Source of the DNA: Patiria pectinifera
Taxonomy: Eukaryota; Echinodermata; Asteroidea; Valvatida; Asterinidae
Length of the DNA stretch: 64,000 nucleotides
Direction: 5' to 3'
Assembly (NCBI GenBank): GCA_029964075.1
Contig: CM057149.1
Coordinates: forward strand, 13,216,465 to 13,280,464
This document shows positions 1 through 14,500 of this stretch, in pieces. Both the position numbers and the translations under genes were made by a program. Positions within the stretch are counted from its first letter, which is position 1. Each line of letters opens with the position of its first letter. The notes under the pieces are model-generated. The model was not told the DNA's origin. It worked only from the letters and a program-made list of their open reading frames with translations, and did not search any database.

Positions 1-227
1 CCCGAATCAAATTCGTGCATCAATTCGTACTGTGTCGGTGTGTCGTAGGTAGTTATTGGACGGGCCTGAAGATAGTACAAATGTCAGAACAGAATTTTAC
101 TCAAAAGTGCCTCGTTTAAAGTTTGTAAGTGGCAAATTTGGTTATGACATTTACAATCCGTGTCGTAAGCGAGACGGTCATTCAACTTAAACCACGCCCA
201 CTGCACACATGCACGGAGTAGTATTGG

Positions 228-372
228 AACCATTGGAACCGGTGTCATACGAAAATCGGACTCGTATGAAAATTAGACTCTTTTCCCCTTTTATTGGTTA
301 AACCCTCTCACGTGACCAGTCCCTCTCCTAATTATCTATGCATGAGCATGCGCAATACCACCAAAGAGTCCG
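228..372 (+). repeat. Dispersed repeat, second copy inverted at 57425-57570
   Basis: The stretch containing ACCGGTGTCATACGAAAATC, a CACGTGAC motif and GCGCAATACCACCA reappears in inverted orientation near 57425-57570 with scattered differences. No coding content. Nature of the element is unknown. Confidence 0.5.
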
Positions 373-582
373 TATTTCATAAAATCTAAATTCATGCTAC
401 ACCGGCAGTAGTACAAACTATAGCGTGTTAGCCAATGGGCTCTAGTAATCATGGTGCATGCGCGTGTATGACACATCACTTACAAACCGGATTACATGCA
501 AACGCTGATTCAAATGAAATAAATTGTAAAAAATTATTTAAAATGTACACATTTGAAAGGTAACCCTGTTGCAGCATAATAC

Positions 583-3500
583 CTGCAGCAAGTAGATTTT
601 GTCATGGACGACTGCCCACTCGATGTCAAGACCTTCGCCAAAATACTCATCAAGCTGTGAAGGAAACAACATATCATATGGTCATAAAAAAAACCGAGAA
701 TATTTAAAACGTTCAAAGCACAATGGAAATCGTGGGTTCCACTTGCCAAAATCATGGGTTCCGTTGTCTAAATCGTGGGTTCCATTTGTCTAAATCGTGG
801 GTTCCACTTGCCTAAATCCTGGGTTCCACTTGCCTAAATCCTGGGTTCCACTTGCCTAAATCGTGGATTCCACTTGTCTAAATAGTGGGTTCCACTTGCT
901 TAAATCACGGGTTCCACTTGCCTAAAAAGTGGGTTCCACTTGCCAAAACCATGGGTTCCACTTGCCAAAATGCGCAATGGGAATTTTTTTGGTCTTTTGG
1001 AGCAATTTGAAGGATCGACATGAATGTATACAATTACTTAAAAACTACGAATTGTTTGCAAAGATGTTTGAAACCCCAGTCGAAAAGGTAAGGAAACAAT
1101 TCATCCCGGCGTTTTGGTTATTTGTGGAGAAAAAAAATTGCCCAACCAAGTGTCCGCTGGTGTTTTCTCATGTACATTCTGTCATATCAAGCTTGGATTT
1201 CACTAACCTCTTTGGCAATATGTCCCAGTTTGACACACACATCTTCCGCCAATGAACAGCGTGATTTTACGTCTTTTGGCAGCGTTTTGGTGTCTGTACC
1301 TCCATCCTCTGGGAAAAGAACGGCAAACAATAACTTTCTTCAAAGTAGAAGCAACGGTTACACGATTGAGTCGAGTAAAACACAATGTATTATGTCTTCA
1401 GTATCTGACAAATAAGTTGCACATTACAATTCTCAGAAAAAAAATCTCTTTGATATTTGATCTGTTATATTACATAAAGTCGCTTATAATGACAAAGAAA
1501 GGGTGTTATAAGCATACCGTGCACTAGTCTTTTTTGCAAACTTTTTGCTGTCAGCCTATTTGCTGTCTTTTTAAAAGTTTCTTTTTTCCCTTCTTTTTCT
1601 ACTGTCTTATTCGTGCTAGCCAAGGAGGGGTGGGGTGGTTAAGTACCGTGCATCAGTCTTTTTGCTGTCAGTCATTTTGGTGTCATTGAAAAAAAAATCG
1701 TCCTCTTTACTGGCATATTTTCATCAATTAAAAGGGAAAATACAACATCTGCTTTTGCTGTAATTTTCATAAATGGATGGATTTTGGAGTTTGTGTTTAA
1801 TAGTAAATATTAATACACAGTAAATATTAATACACTGACTTGTTTGAAAGTTTTGTGTTGGTAGATGCTGGGAAAACCAAGAAAAACAATCATGTTATTG
1901 TAGTCTGGTTCCCTGATCTTATTTGAACTGAAATGGAGCAATTTATAGACGTCGGGAAATTGTAGGGTCAGTGGAACTCTAGCTGGCTTGTACCTGTTCG
2001 TATATAGTTGTGTAATCGAAAATCAGACTAACTTAATGTGGTAAATTGGGGCAGTACTTGAAAAAAACAAGCCAATTTGTTTTCCCAACACTTGTCGGCT
2101 GATCAGCGTTGGAAATTGATACAAAAATACCACTTTTCTTTAAAATGTCAGCACTTTTACAGGAAGTTAGACTGTACTTCACTTACAGTTCATTAAGGGA
2201 TTTCATTACAAATTTGGTAGGTTGGTTTTTCGATGTCCGTGTGTATGTAAATGTTGTATATTAATTCAATAAAAAGTTTATATTCTAAAAAGTTTATATT
2301 CAGTTTTCAACTTACATGACTAATAACACATGTTTCTATCTATAGGACATAGACTTGAAATTCACAAAGTTTAAACTTACCTGAAATAAAAATGGCATGA
2401 TCCTTGCTTCCTATCTTCTTTTGAAGGATGCGCAAATTCTTGGACTCGTCCATCTTCAGGGTGATCATGTCCGCCTCAGATATTCCTGCCACTACGGACT
2501 TAAAAATTTTCATCATTTTATAATACATTGAATGTTACAATTTACAAGGACTGTGTTTATGAGCGTTGGTGGCAATTGACCAAAAACACATGAAATTCTC
2601 GCTGCTACTACTCGCCGAAATATTAAATAATAATGTGCTTATATAGCGCTTTATATCCAACGTTGTCAAAGCGCTTTACAATTATCTCCCCTGTTCATCA
2701 GGCTATGAGACCAGGGAGTTATTGCAACAGCTCGAGATCAGTGCATTCTAGTTTCTACCTTCACTGGTACCCATTTATACTCCTGGGTAGAGAGAGGCAA
2801 CTGTAGTGTCTTGCCCAAGAACACAAGTACCATGTTCCCGTCAGGGTTCAGACCCACGTACCACGGCTCGTGAGTCGAACACCATAATCATGGACCACAG
2901 TGCTAATCCCCCCTTCACAGATATTATGTGAAGGAAAAAGCATGATCTTAATTCATTTTTGCATGTATACATGTAGGCTACTGTAATTATTGAACTTATA
3001 CTTAGTCGTATTGTTTTCTAGCTATCAACTTCCTACCTCTCCGAGGCCATAGTTGGCGTTAATGATGACTCTAGCCGGGTTACCAGTGAGGGGATCACGA
3101 CTGAAGATCACACCTGCAAATTCATTTATGAAGAGGTAATACGTGTCAAACCAATATCCTACTTTGGATCCCGACAAACTCTGTTGTTTTCTTATTGAAT
3201 TCAACCAAAATTTCAGGTAATGTAACCGAGGCATGACAAAATCTATGGATTGATTTTCATCAGTTTTGTGCAAGAGGGTGAGATTTAAATGCCATCCGGG
3301 AAAAAAACACTCACTTTTAGAATTTACCACTTTCGACTTGATGTTCTCCAATGTCGATACAGCGCTGGAGACGCCGGGGCCGAAGCCAGGTGCTGCGGTT
3401 AGAAGCTTCTGAAGGAATTGCAGGATCACCCCTGATGTCATTGCACACCTCTTCGATAATTTGACCAAGGACATCAGGAGTGTTCTTGCCTTCCTGCAGA

Positions 3501-6500
3501 AGCTTCAAACCTCAGCACGTGGCTTTAGCTCTGTCTCCAGCGCTGTATCGACACTGGAGGGCGTCAAGTTGAAAGTGGCGAACTCTGAAAGTGAGTATTT
3601 TTTTTCTGATGGCGTTTAAATCTCACCCTCTAGCACAAAACTAATGAAAATCACTCCATGAAATTTGTCATACCTCGTTTACATGATCTGAAATGTTTGG
3701 TTTAATTCAATTGGAATACAACAGAGTTTACTGATGATCAAAAGAAGATTTTTGTACACGTACATGCTTACAATTTTAGTTATGCCTTTAAAAATTAACA
3801 CATTGTGCCACATGTTGAATCAAAGATTTTTTGTTTTTGCAAACACGCGACAAGGAAATTTCGTATCAGTTAAATATCGTATGTATGGCTTACCTGCGGT
3901 TTGTGCTGGCACCATTTCTTGTATCACAACAGCCATGCTGGAATCTATCTTCTGACCATGCTGTCTGAAAACAAAATAAGATGGGAAAAATACAAATTAG
4001 TTCAATCTTATCGTTTCGGTTTGCGGTAACACCATGTGGTAATAACTACTGCTTAGAAGATATTAGTTCTGAAAAGAACAAATATCTTCTAAGCAGTAGT
4101 TATTACCACATGGTGTTACCGCAAACCGAAACGATACCGATACCCCACCATGCAAAGCCTCAAATCTTATATAATTCAATCTTGGTTGATGGAAAAAAGG
4201 TAAAACAAAATAATAATGAATCAGCTAGAAACAATTGAACCAAAACTTCAGATAAAAAAAAGAAGCATTTGGAGTGATTTTCCTCACTTTCAGAATTTGC
4301 CTCTTTCGACTTAACGTTCTCCGATGTCGATACAGCGCTTGAGAAGGGGCTAATGCCCCTTGCTGCGGCCGGAGCCTGCTGAAGGAACACATGATCACAC
4401 CTGATGTCATGGCACATCTCCTCGATCGTCCTTAATCATTTGCAATGGGTTCAGAAATGATCCTGCGTTCCCCAAGAAGCTTCGAACCTGCAGCACGCGG
4501 CTTCAGCCCCATCTCCAGAGCTGTATCGATTTGGTAGGATGTCAAGTCGAAAGTGGCAAATTGCGAAAGTGAGTATTTTCTTTTCGGGTGACGTTTAAAT
4601 CTCACAAAACTGATGAAAATCTCTCCATACAATTTGTCATGCCTTTTTTTACGTGATCTGAAATTTTGGGTTAATTCCATCGGAAAACAGCGGAGTTAGG
4701 ACATGTTGTTTTTGTTTACACGTAGTCGTACCTGCGATACTGAACAGCGCGAAGGGAATACTGTGAAGCCCAGCATTTTCGTGTTTCTTCACAAACCTGA
4801 AAAAGAGAAAACGATGTTTTATCCGAAGTAACACATTACTGAAAGGGTTACTCTCTAAATTCCAAAAAGTGAAATTAGGAACTGCACGTTTTTGAGTGAA
4901 AATCACTCTCATTTTCGATTGAAATAGTCTGAAAAAAAAGAACCACATCAGTCGAAGCTCGAGTAAAAACTCGATCTTTACGATTGAAGAAATTTCACTC
5001 TAAAACGTTTAGTCCCTAGTTTCCGACTGTGGGAGTGAATCTTCACTCGAATGGAGTGAATTTTCACCCTTTGGAATTTAGAGAGTAACCATCAACAACC
5101 TGCAATGTTGAAGGCCTGTCTTGCCAGACATTATATTTCTTTGTCAAACTTGGTTCTTTCTTGGGGAAAATCATAACTAACAGTAAGGGGGAGTCGGGTT
5201 GGCGAAGGGGTCCCCGATGTGACCCGGGTTCGAATCCCGCCTGGGCCAACATGTGGATTGGATTTTCAGTCTCTGCCTGATTCCGTGGGTTTTCCCCAGA
5301 ATATTCTTCTGGGGTTTTCCTCCCACATCTAAAACTGTAATTTTGTCTCATTGCCTTCTCTTTACTACGTTTGCTGGGACCATGTCAGGTCTAATAAAAG
5401 GACTGCATGAGCCAACCAGTATAAAGAATAAATAAATAAATAACTACTAGAGTACCTTCTCCACTGTCTGGATCCCAAGGAACGTGTCCAATTGACCAGC
5501 TGCCGACATTTGTTTGCCATCTTCCCCTGTTAGAAAGACACAAAAGGCAATGTTGACATGGGAAACGGGGAAAAAATGGGTGCAAGGGCTGGGTACCGCT
5601 CAACAGTAGCACCTTCAATTCTCATCAACCTGGTATCAGTAATGCTAGGTTCACACATTCCCGATTTTTCAGCTGAACCGCCGCGAATAGCAATTCTTGC
5701 GTAAATCGGGGAGTGGTTCTTGGCTGCCTCGGGATGATTCTGTTAGTTCGGTGAAAGATCGTTAAAGATCGGGGAGCACCCCGACAAGTTTGGACATGCA
5801 AAATTGTCGGGGTTATTCGGGAACCAAATTCAATTCTAATTCGGCTTCTCATACGTATCTTGTTCTTGATTATTTTTGTTTCATTCTTAAGTTATTCTTA
5901 CAAACAACGAATCGGGGCTAATTTTTCCCGATGCCATCAAGAATTTTTATTCGGGATAGATTAGGGTATTCGTGGCAATAAGTTGGGAATGTGTGACCCT
6001 AGCATAAGCGAACAATCATAAACCATTACTAATTAGTAATTACCGACTGCGGACGACCGGACAGCGAACGTCTTTTGATCCATCGAGTCGCCGAATATCT
6101 CCTTGAAAAGACGGGCTATTTCTTGCTTGTAATCCGAGGAAATATCGGTCTCGGTCAACAGAGCGGCAGTTCTGTGAACCAACAAAACAGTAAAAGTATT
6201 ATACGACGTTCATTTCGAGCCTTCGTAGTTCAACGGAAGTTAAATTTGAAGTGCGTAAGAAAGACTACTGCGGGATTCTCAGGCCTTCTATTGCAATCGA
6301 TTAAGCTGCAGGTCTTAATTAACCATTTTCATAAATGTATTGGTTGCCGACACCAGCCTTCAATTCCAATGTCATAATCTTCTTTTAGTTGACCCTGGTG
6401 GCGCGCTTCCGGACCCCTCGAATAGGAAACTTAGCGTGTATTACAACGTAATTTAAAATGATTTTTGCTACATTGATTTCTTTGGAAAACCACCCTCGGA

Positions 6501-8676
6501 AAAGTTCTTTTTAAAATTGTTGCTAACATCTCAATTCATAGAAACTGAAAAAATCGCATGACGCGCAAGGGAAATATCGTGCAAATAAATTACCTCTCAC
6601 TTCCGAAAATCTAAAAAAAAAATGTGGACTCGTAGAAATCGTCCCACTCGTGCCAAAATGTAAATTTATGAAAACATTTTGCGGCGGTCCTTGGGTGAAA
6701 ACTTAAATTTAAATAAAAAACTAAAGTGTGTTTTGGGACAAACTTTTATTTAAATAAAAGTGAAGAACTAACTTCTCATTTACAAACAAATCTAATATGC
6801 CCGTTGATAAGAACTGTATTAATATCGTGATTTAACGAGCCAGACTAAAATCTAGAATCCATCGAATGTCGGTGGGTAAATCTTCCCCTTATCATTTTCG
6901 GTCTCACGCAAGTGCGCGATGTGAATACAAACGTGATCGAACAAGGAGACCAAGGTAAGAAACTCCAGATGCAAAGGTGGTAAGTAAAAGCCGTTTTTAA
7001 CGACCTCCAACTGATTTCTCATCCTTTTTTCCTTGTGGGATGTCAAGATAAAATTCCAACATGAAAGTTTCTCGGGGGTGAGTAGGCTTAAAAAACATTC
7101 TGTCAAAATTGAAGCAAGAGAAAGCGCAACCGCGCTTAAAAAAGCACATGGAATGGTCGTGGAGGTTTCCGGAAGCTCAAAGACAAAATGGTGTTCTTTC
7201 AGGCTATAATTAGTTGCAGGCCAGTAAATCGGTCCAAAATTGCCTACGCCAGCCAAATATCAATTTGCATGCCCTCAAATTCTTCGGTATATTGTGGGCC
7301 ATGAACTTGAGGGTTTGTAAAAAATATGGATGGAAGCCGTGCACAGGATTGTGAGCTTGTAGTTCTGTGCAATTTGGATGAAATTGTGGCCCTTAAAGCG
7401 CTCTATTTTGCCATGGAGTGTAGGCATCGTTTTTCAAAATGGCGAAGGGCTTCAGGACTACTTTAAGGGGTGACCAACGTTGGATGGAAACCTTTCCCAA
7501 AAGTCATCACTTCTCCCCCCAAGAATTGAAAAGAAAATGAAAGATGATAAAATAGGCTTTAATTTGATGTGTGTCTCGAACACCTTGGAGAGTTGTGAGT
7601 ATTTTTCCTGCATTTCTGAAGTGGGGGCATTCATCATTAGGGCCAATGGCAGTTTATTTACTGGTCTGCAACCTTTACCTTTGACATACTTCATCCAGGC
7701 TCCCAGAGCTCAGTGCGCATGACACAGCAGTCTGTCGCTTCACTGCGTCGTGTATGGCAGGATAACTCTGTCATGAAAGAGCACATCAGCATTGGATAAA
7801 ACATCCTCACCTAACTGCTGGTTTTTCATAACTTTTTTTTTTTTACCAAGGACACACTGAAAGTTACTGTATGCAACAAAGAAAGAACCTCACACATGAA
7901 CGTTTCTACAGGTTTTCAAAACCCTACAGACCTTTCTTTTGTTTGTAAACATTGGCGCCATTTTATATGGGCTGCCGCAAGTGCATATATTGAAGCCGTG
8001 GTTGGCAACATGTTTTACCCACAAAATTCCCCCAAACGCCCTCAATACAAAGTAAAAAGGCATGTTTAGGAATTATGTTGTAGCTTTGTTGACAATGTTG
8101 TATTTCCAACAATCAAATAATATTTTGGTTATCTGTAATAACTCTTCTTCATTTTTGCAGTGTTGGACCTTCCATAGTTTTGCAACCCGTGGTTGGCAAA
8201 AATGTAGTTTGCCAACCAAGCGTAGAAAGGTCTATATGCCTATGCAACGTGAAAACGTACGTACTGCACGTACCTCAACGTGGCTCTGTAAGGCTGACGT
8301 CGTAATGACGAACCCTCGAGGCACTTCAAACTGTAAAGTCGGAATAACAAGTCAAGACTTTTAATATCCAGAAATTACATGAACACAATGAGAAGGTGGG
8401 TACTTTTTAATGGGAACCCCCAGATCCGCGACGAGTACGCAGAATCAAGCCCATAGTCATTGTTTAACGAATGAGGACGGTGTGGCACCCCAAAAATTGG
8501 TAGGCGAGGCCGCTGCTTTAATTAATTGCCTACCTGAAGCTCAGGTGAAAAGTGTCCCTGCAGTGACGTCAGTTTGGCAAGTTGGGATCCTTTTCCACCT
8601 GCTAGTATAGAGGACTGGCACGAGGGCGCCTCCAACGGCAAAAGATACGAACTGACCTCTGAATCCGTCACGATAG
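583..8676 (-). CDS. Synthase exons 11-21: PPDK_N ATP-grasp domain
   Basis: Eleven exons encode the nucleotide-binding domain. Exon 8534-8676 holds the glycine-rich GGKGSQLAKL start, 8274-8330 VPRGFVITTSAL, 7679-7767 a helical stretch, 6044-6171 FAVRSSA, 5456-5526 the AAGQLDTF motif, 4732-4796 CWASQYS, 3894-3964 MAVVIQEMV, 3037-3113 FSRDPLTGNPARV and GLGE, 2381-2498 VVAGISEADMITL, 1208-1308 an acidic helix, and 583-654 GEGLDIEWAV with IYLLQ. Key family residues (the Arg of VRSSA, the Arg-Asp of SRDP, the Glu of DIEW) are all present, so the domain looks functional. The expected ARPIT continuation would be in the next exon to the left of this window. Confidence 0.85.
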
Positions 8677-11488
8677 CTGTCAATTTCAAAATACAAAATA
8701 TCATATACCAATCAGCATTTTGTCCAAGCGCCGCCCCCGCCGGCACCACCGTCCAAAGACTGCAATCACCAATTCTCTGTAGGCATACCTTAATAAAGCA
8801 AGGTAGATTAAAGTAACGACATCGACAAGAACAACAGATAACCTGTTTGTATCTTCGCAAGTTTTCTTTACTGACTACTAACTTATTATTATAAAATGCC
8901 TAATCGTGAAAATTATCTTTCATAATTGACAGAATCCAAACGGTTGCATCCCGCCGTGAAAACAATACCTGGGTCTCTGTAGAGGCGTGGCTGGGCTTTC
9001 ATGGACGGGACTGAGCTTTCTTCATCCGATCTGTAGCAAGGCACATAGACAACACATTATTTAAGAATAGAAAAATATACTGTACTTGTGGACATCGAGT
9101 TTGCTCACTTTTCAGGTAACTCTTAAACAGCTGGATTTTAGTGCCTCCCTTCCTTTTTTTTTATTGTGGGGTGGGTAGGATGGGGATGGGGTTGGGTAAG
9201 GGGTGGAGTGGGGGTGAGTGTACACTGCCGTCGACTATAATTTTTATATTCAAGATAAAAATAGCATTGGTTTGGTTTTACCAGTAACTGACTGTGCGAT
9301 CAAGAGAGGTTTTCAAGATACCATTATGGATGAGGTAGTTTTATAGCTACCGTAGACTTCATCAGACAACCAACCTTCTTGTTAGTTGGCACACGCCCCG
9401 CCCTTGCACACCGTTGACGGTAAACCGACTAAGGCCTTCTCGTAGTCTCACACTCCAGTCGCTGTCAATACTGAAGTGCACGAAGTCCTCGATGTATACG
9501 TCTACGGCCAACTTCTTTCCGGCTGCAGTGAAAGGCACAAACGTAGTGTTACATGTTATGATAAAAGCAGTCGATGTACGGATCAACTTTCGAAAAACGT
9601 ATACCGGTACGCGATGTAGTTTAGTCATGAAATAGTACGGTACTCAGAAGCCATTGATTTTCTAATTACATGTACATTAACAAATTAACATTTTTTGTTT
9701 AAATAACAATCAAGCCTGAGCCTACTTTCAAGCTGAGCACTAAACGAGAATCCTATTGGCGGATCCTCAGCAGTCTCCATCACATCAGCCAACGAGAGAT
9801 CAGTTGATACAACTGGGATAACTCCACCAATTGCCCTAATCACGTAGCCAGATGTCGAACTGATAAAGTAAAAATGAGAAATAGTGAATAATTTCTGGTT
9901 TAGTGTATGCATATAGGCGTCTTTCGCACATCCAATATTCTCAATCATTTTTGTAGTCATAAATTGTAAAAAAAAAAAGCCTTAAAAACTATAAGGAAGA
10001 GTGGGGTGCTGTGGTCCAATGGTTTGTTTGTGTTCTCGTGTGCTGTGTGGGTACACACGAATTCTGACCGTGGGAACATGGGTGGTGCTGTGCTCTTGAG
10101 AGCAGCAAGGCACTTACCACTATTGCTTCGTCGACGGGGACGGACGTAAAGCGTCCCGTGTTGTGTTGTGTTTGTGTAACAACGTTAAACCCAGTAACAC
10201 TTGTCGCTAAGAGAAGGTTTTTCGCCCCGGTTCTGGCGGCAGCAGTAACCCTGGTTTAACACCTGTGCCCACATAAATCTCATCTCATCTCTCTATCTCT
10301 TCATTCATCTAACAATAACCCAAACTCCCAGTTGAGTACCTCAGTACCTACTTACTTGCCTGCCTGAATAGGTGCCTGTTCTGCAGCCATACAGATACAG
10401 ATACAGAAGAGAAGCATTTTTTGTATTTCATATACTTCACGTTTAAGGGAGATTGAGTGAATTCCACACCTTATGGGGGATCCACGTTTGCAGGAAGTTC
10501 CAACGTACACACACATTCCATCCTGGAACGCATAAGGATATATAATTCAAGTCAATTCAGAATCGTATTGTTTTGTTCATATAATAATGTCTGTTGGATA
10601 TGGACAGCAATCAGTCGAAGAGCTTACCTCCAGAACTATGGAGATGGAGATGCCTCTGTGAATATCAGAAAAACCGTTGGTTCCTGTCGAAGATAAACGC
10701 AACCGTTTTGTCACTGTTTGTCTTGTTTATTTAACAGTCATTATTGTTACGGCCGTTTCAGGGCTAGGCAGCCTAACTCGAAGGCTTTAACTTACTGTTG
10801 GTTTTTGGGGGTAAATAACTAGATTTTATACTGCCATCTTGTATGATCATGGAATATATTCTATTTTACTTTCCTGCCAGATTTGATGGTAAATATCCGG
10901 CTACAGATTTAAATTATGATAAATTTTCAGAGTTTACCTTCTTTGCTGCACATGTCACATACACATGCAAAAATTATGATAGCCAAACCTTGTATCCTAT
11001 GATACATGTTAATGACACGTAATTCAGTTCTTTTGCAGTGAGAACTTAAAATGAGTTTGCCAATGTGAATCCGCATGTTGTTCGGATAGTGGATGCGTGT
11101 CGATTTAATTTAAGACTTTAAGTTGGGAAGATTTAAGCAGAGAACGACCTGACTGGTCGTGTGATTACCACGTGATCTATCTCGGACGCCTCTCACGAGC
11201 ACTTCTCGTTCAGTCTGATCGTCGACTTGTACCACGCCGTGAAGCACTCCAAACTGCTGCAAGCGATGCTCCATGGACACCCTGATTCATAATTATGCGA
11301 CACAAAAATAAACGCTGCCGTAAACTTAGAACCGGCTCTGCGCAGTAGTGCACTCAACCAAAAAAAGGAAAGAAAGCCCCCCCCCCCACATGTTGTTTGT
11401 CTAATTCAAAAAGTACTGGGCACATCTTGCTAAAATTACAACTGATCAGTGCAGACATTCCTTTGTTTGGCCGCAAACATTGATAACG

Positions 11489-11545
<57 letters not shown>

Positions 11546-14500
11546 GCAACAGCAGCCGGTCACAATGTTTTTCCAAATGGCTCGATTTTGGGCGGCCTCA
11601 CGGATCTCCTTAGGTGTAAGAGCTACATCTTTACAGAGTAGTCTGGCAATGTACATGTACTGTGGGTACATCAAGGAAGGTCTTCCTTTCCTACGGTTCC
11701 CATGGACAGGTTGGTAGAGGGCGTAGAGGTTGACCAGGTCGTCTTTTGGTTTTCTCAGCGCATGTCCAAGCCATTTAAGCTGCCGCTGGTAAATGGTGAT
11801 GGAGAGGGGCTGTTGTCCTGTTATTTCATAGATTTCGTCATTGCTGATGTGGTCTCTCCGCCTGATCTTCAAAATGATGCGGTAACAGTTTGTAGCAAAG
11901 CTATCGATGTAAGCTTTGAGGTGTTCGGTCACTACCTACGACTCACAGTCACACATGAGGATGGCGAAGCATACATGAGGATGGCGCGGCGAGGCATGAA
12001 GTTTGGAGGATGAAAGTGATAATGTGCACACAATTATGCAATTAATGACAAGTTGTACCGAAAAAAAGTTTCTCTTGTGTACACGTGCAAGGTGAGTGTG
12101 CACCACAACTTGCACGTATACAAAACTGCAGCTGTTTTCGGTCATATTGGTCATAAATTGCACAAATTCGTACTCATTATCACTGTTTTGGGCCAAATAA
12201 AGAGCATGGCTGGATAACTAAGGAATTTTTGTACTGATTAGTCGTTATATGAGCGAGAGGTGCTCAGTAGTTTTTGAGTTAGACAAAACAGTATTGGAGG
12301 GGGACCCTTTTCTTTTGGTACTTTTCTCAGCTTTCGTCTATCTAATCAGGGTTTTGAATCCAGCCGACCAGGCATGAATTTGGTTTTGAAACACCACTTA
12401 AAGGAAACATGCAAAAGGATATGTATGACTTAAATACATCTAAAACAGCTATCTTGCCATGTTACTATGAGTTTCCACCTCCTTTGTAGTTTGTAGCAGT
12501 AAAAGGGGAAAATGTCAACATTTTAGTTTTTATGATAATGAAAATGTCCATATTCATGAGCCGAAGCGTGACGTCATTCAAGCAGAACAGTAGTGTCTCT
12601 ATAGCTTTGTGTACAAATATATATAATTATATCAAACTTTTATTCATTTTATTGGACTTAGATCCACTTTTTACTTGTCTATCGTATTAAACAGCCCCGG
12701 TTTGGACAATAACAGTGGCCAATATTAAAACAGGACTCGTTTGTACTACGCTGCATGGGGAGTCCTGTTTATTACGTCACGATATACTATGTTTTGTTTG
12801 CTGCCCTGTTTTACACAAATTGCACGTTCGGGTCGAAACAGGACCTGAAAACAGCTCTCAAAAGTACCTTTTGTACTCATTTCATGACAGACACAATAGT
12901 CGTTTTTATTTCATCACACCTTAGGCTACATATACCCGAAAAATGACGGGAATGTCTTCGAGCATTCCACAAGCTCTTTAAACGAAGGACTTACTCGCAG
13001 CACTTCGTCAGAAACTCCTTCGTCCACGTTTCCTTGGCAACGCTTTCTGCTAGGAGACAAGGACTGACGTCAGTGGAGAAATTAAAGTAGGTGGTGAACG
13101 TGCTCCATCTGAAAAATAAAAGATATCAGATCAATGGAATGGTATACTGGTACACTGTGATTCAAAACAAATTGCAAACACATTATAACGGAATGCCAGA
13201 CTTATGGGCTCCGTGCTCCAACAAAGAAGGCGCCCTTTTACGTAGCAACGACGTCCCATGGGCGTTTACAAATGATAGTAAGAAAGTGTTATGAATTACT
13301 CGCTAAACAAATTTTTACCTATAGGCCAGGCAATTATCTGCACAGAAGCAATTATAGGCTACTAATGCCTTATATTGAAAACTTGGTCCCATGGTTGGTC
13401 CCAGCGGATGTCCCCCCCCCCCTATTTGAGATCTTGAATTGGACAACAAATTACACACCGCGCTGTCAAAATGAGCGCTTGGACTGCAGGTGTACATAAG
13501 GCAATTTTAAAACCTTTTCCGGAAAGCACAACAACAAAAAATATCCAGTTGGTTTAGTTTTTATTGGGTTTGTGTTTTAAAAAGTATCAGTATTTACGTC
13601 CATATTCATGCAGGTAGGCCTTTATCGGTAAAAAAAACCGAAAAAGGCAAGCCGTAGTTCAATAACTTTCAGTACCCCCTTGAAAAAAATGGTTCATCCC
13701 AAGGTGCCCCCAGATGTTTCACCTCAGTTATGCCCCTGGCAAGATCCTTGAGCAAAGCCATTGGCAGTTGGGACGGACCGCCATATCAGTGGCTAGGAAT
13801 GTGATAGCTCAGTCGGTATAATCGAGGTATAGTTCTCCGGAGTTGTCAAATGTTCGGATACACCTCGAGTTCATTTCTTTAAACGCAAAGATTTGAGATC
13901 ACTAGGGATGGAAGTCAGTCAGTAGATGAACTTACATGAATGAGCATCTGAGATGCACTTGTGGCCTACTGTCTTCTTCATCCCACTCGTTTCTTTTGCC
14001 CATGCTGGAAAAAAAGGACATTTGGAAAAATATCGACACAGTTTGACATGATCTTAAACGTAATGAGTGTAAAGTGTCTATATCAGAATTTAAAAGGCGT
14101 GAGTTTTAGTTTTAGTTTCAAATACACTAGTTTCAGTTACAATCAGCATGAATAAATTGGATAATTTAATAGGCACCATAATATTTCTCGATGCATTGTC
14201 AGAGTCTGTCACCCGTCTCTTGTAGTCACGAAGTTAGAAAGTACCAACCATTTATAGTTTTGACAATGTGTTCGATTCGTAGGCCTAAATTCCCAAAACC
14301 ATAAACGCTTGAGGCTCTTGACAGGAAACTGAGGCAGTTGAGGTTATATTTGCAACAACACAAATGTGAAGCTCAACTTGAAGCGCATGAGTTGTTAGGA
14401 AGTTACAAGTTATGTATCACATGGTGTACTTGAAGCACACGGGGTGACAGTCGGCTCAACCTCAGGTACATGTATGTGTTTTATCCAAAGTTGAAACTTC

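Noticed and set aside
730-972. Possible CRISPR-like array
   Set aside because: Units are contiguous 22-bp tandem repeats with no unique spacers, in an animal intron.
5180-5250. Possible tRNA gene
   Set aside because: A B-box is present, but the acceptor stem and anticodon arm do not fold properly and the sequence runs into a SINE body and A-rich tail.
6852-7256. 134-codon minus-strand frame
   Set aside because: Lies inside a dispersed repeat also found at 30.5-30.85 kb, where the frame is not kept.
11354-11932. 192-codon frame with a poly-alanine tract
   Set aside because: The alanines are a read-through of the CAG microsatellite after a truncated LINE tail, not a host protein.
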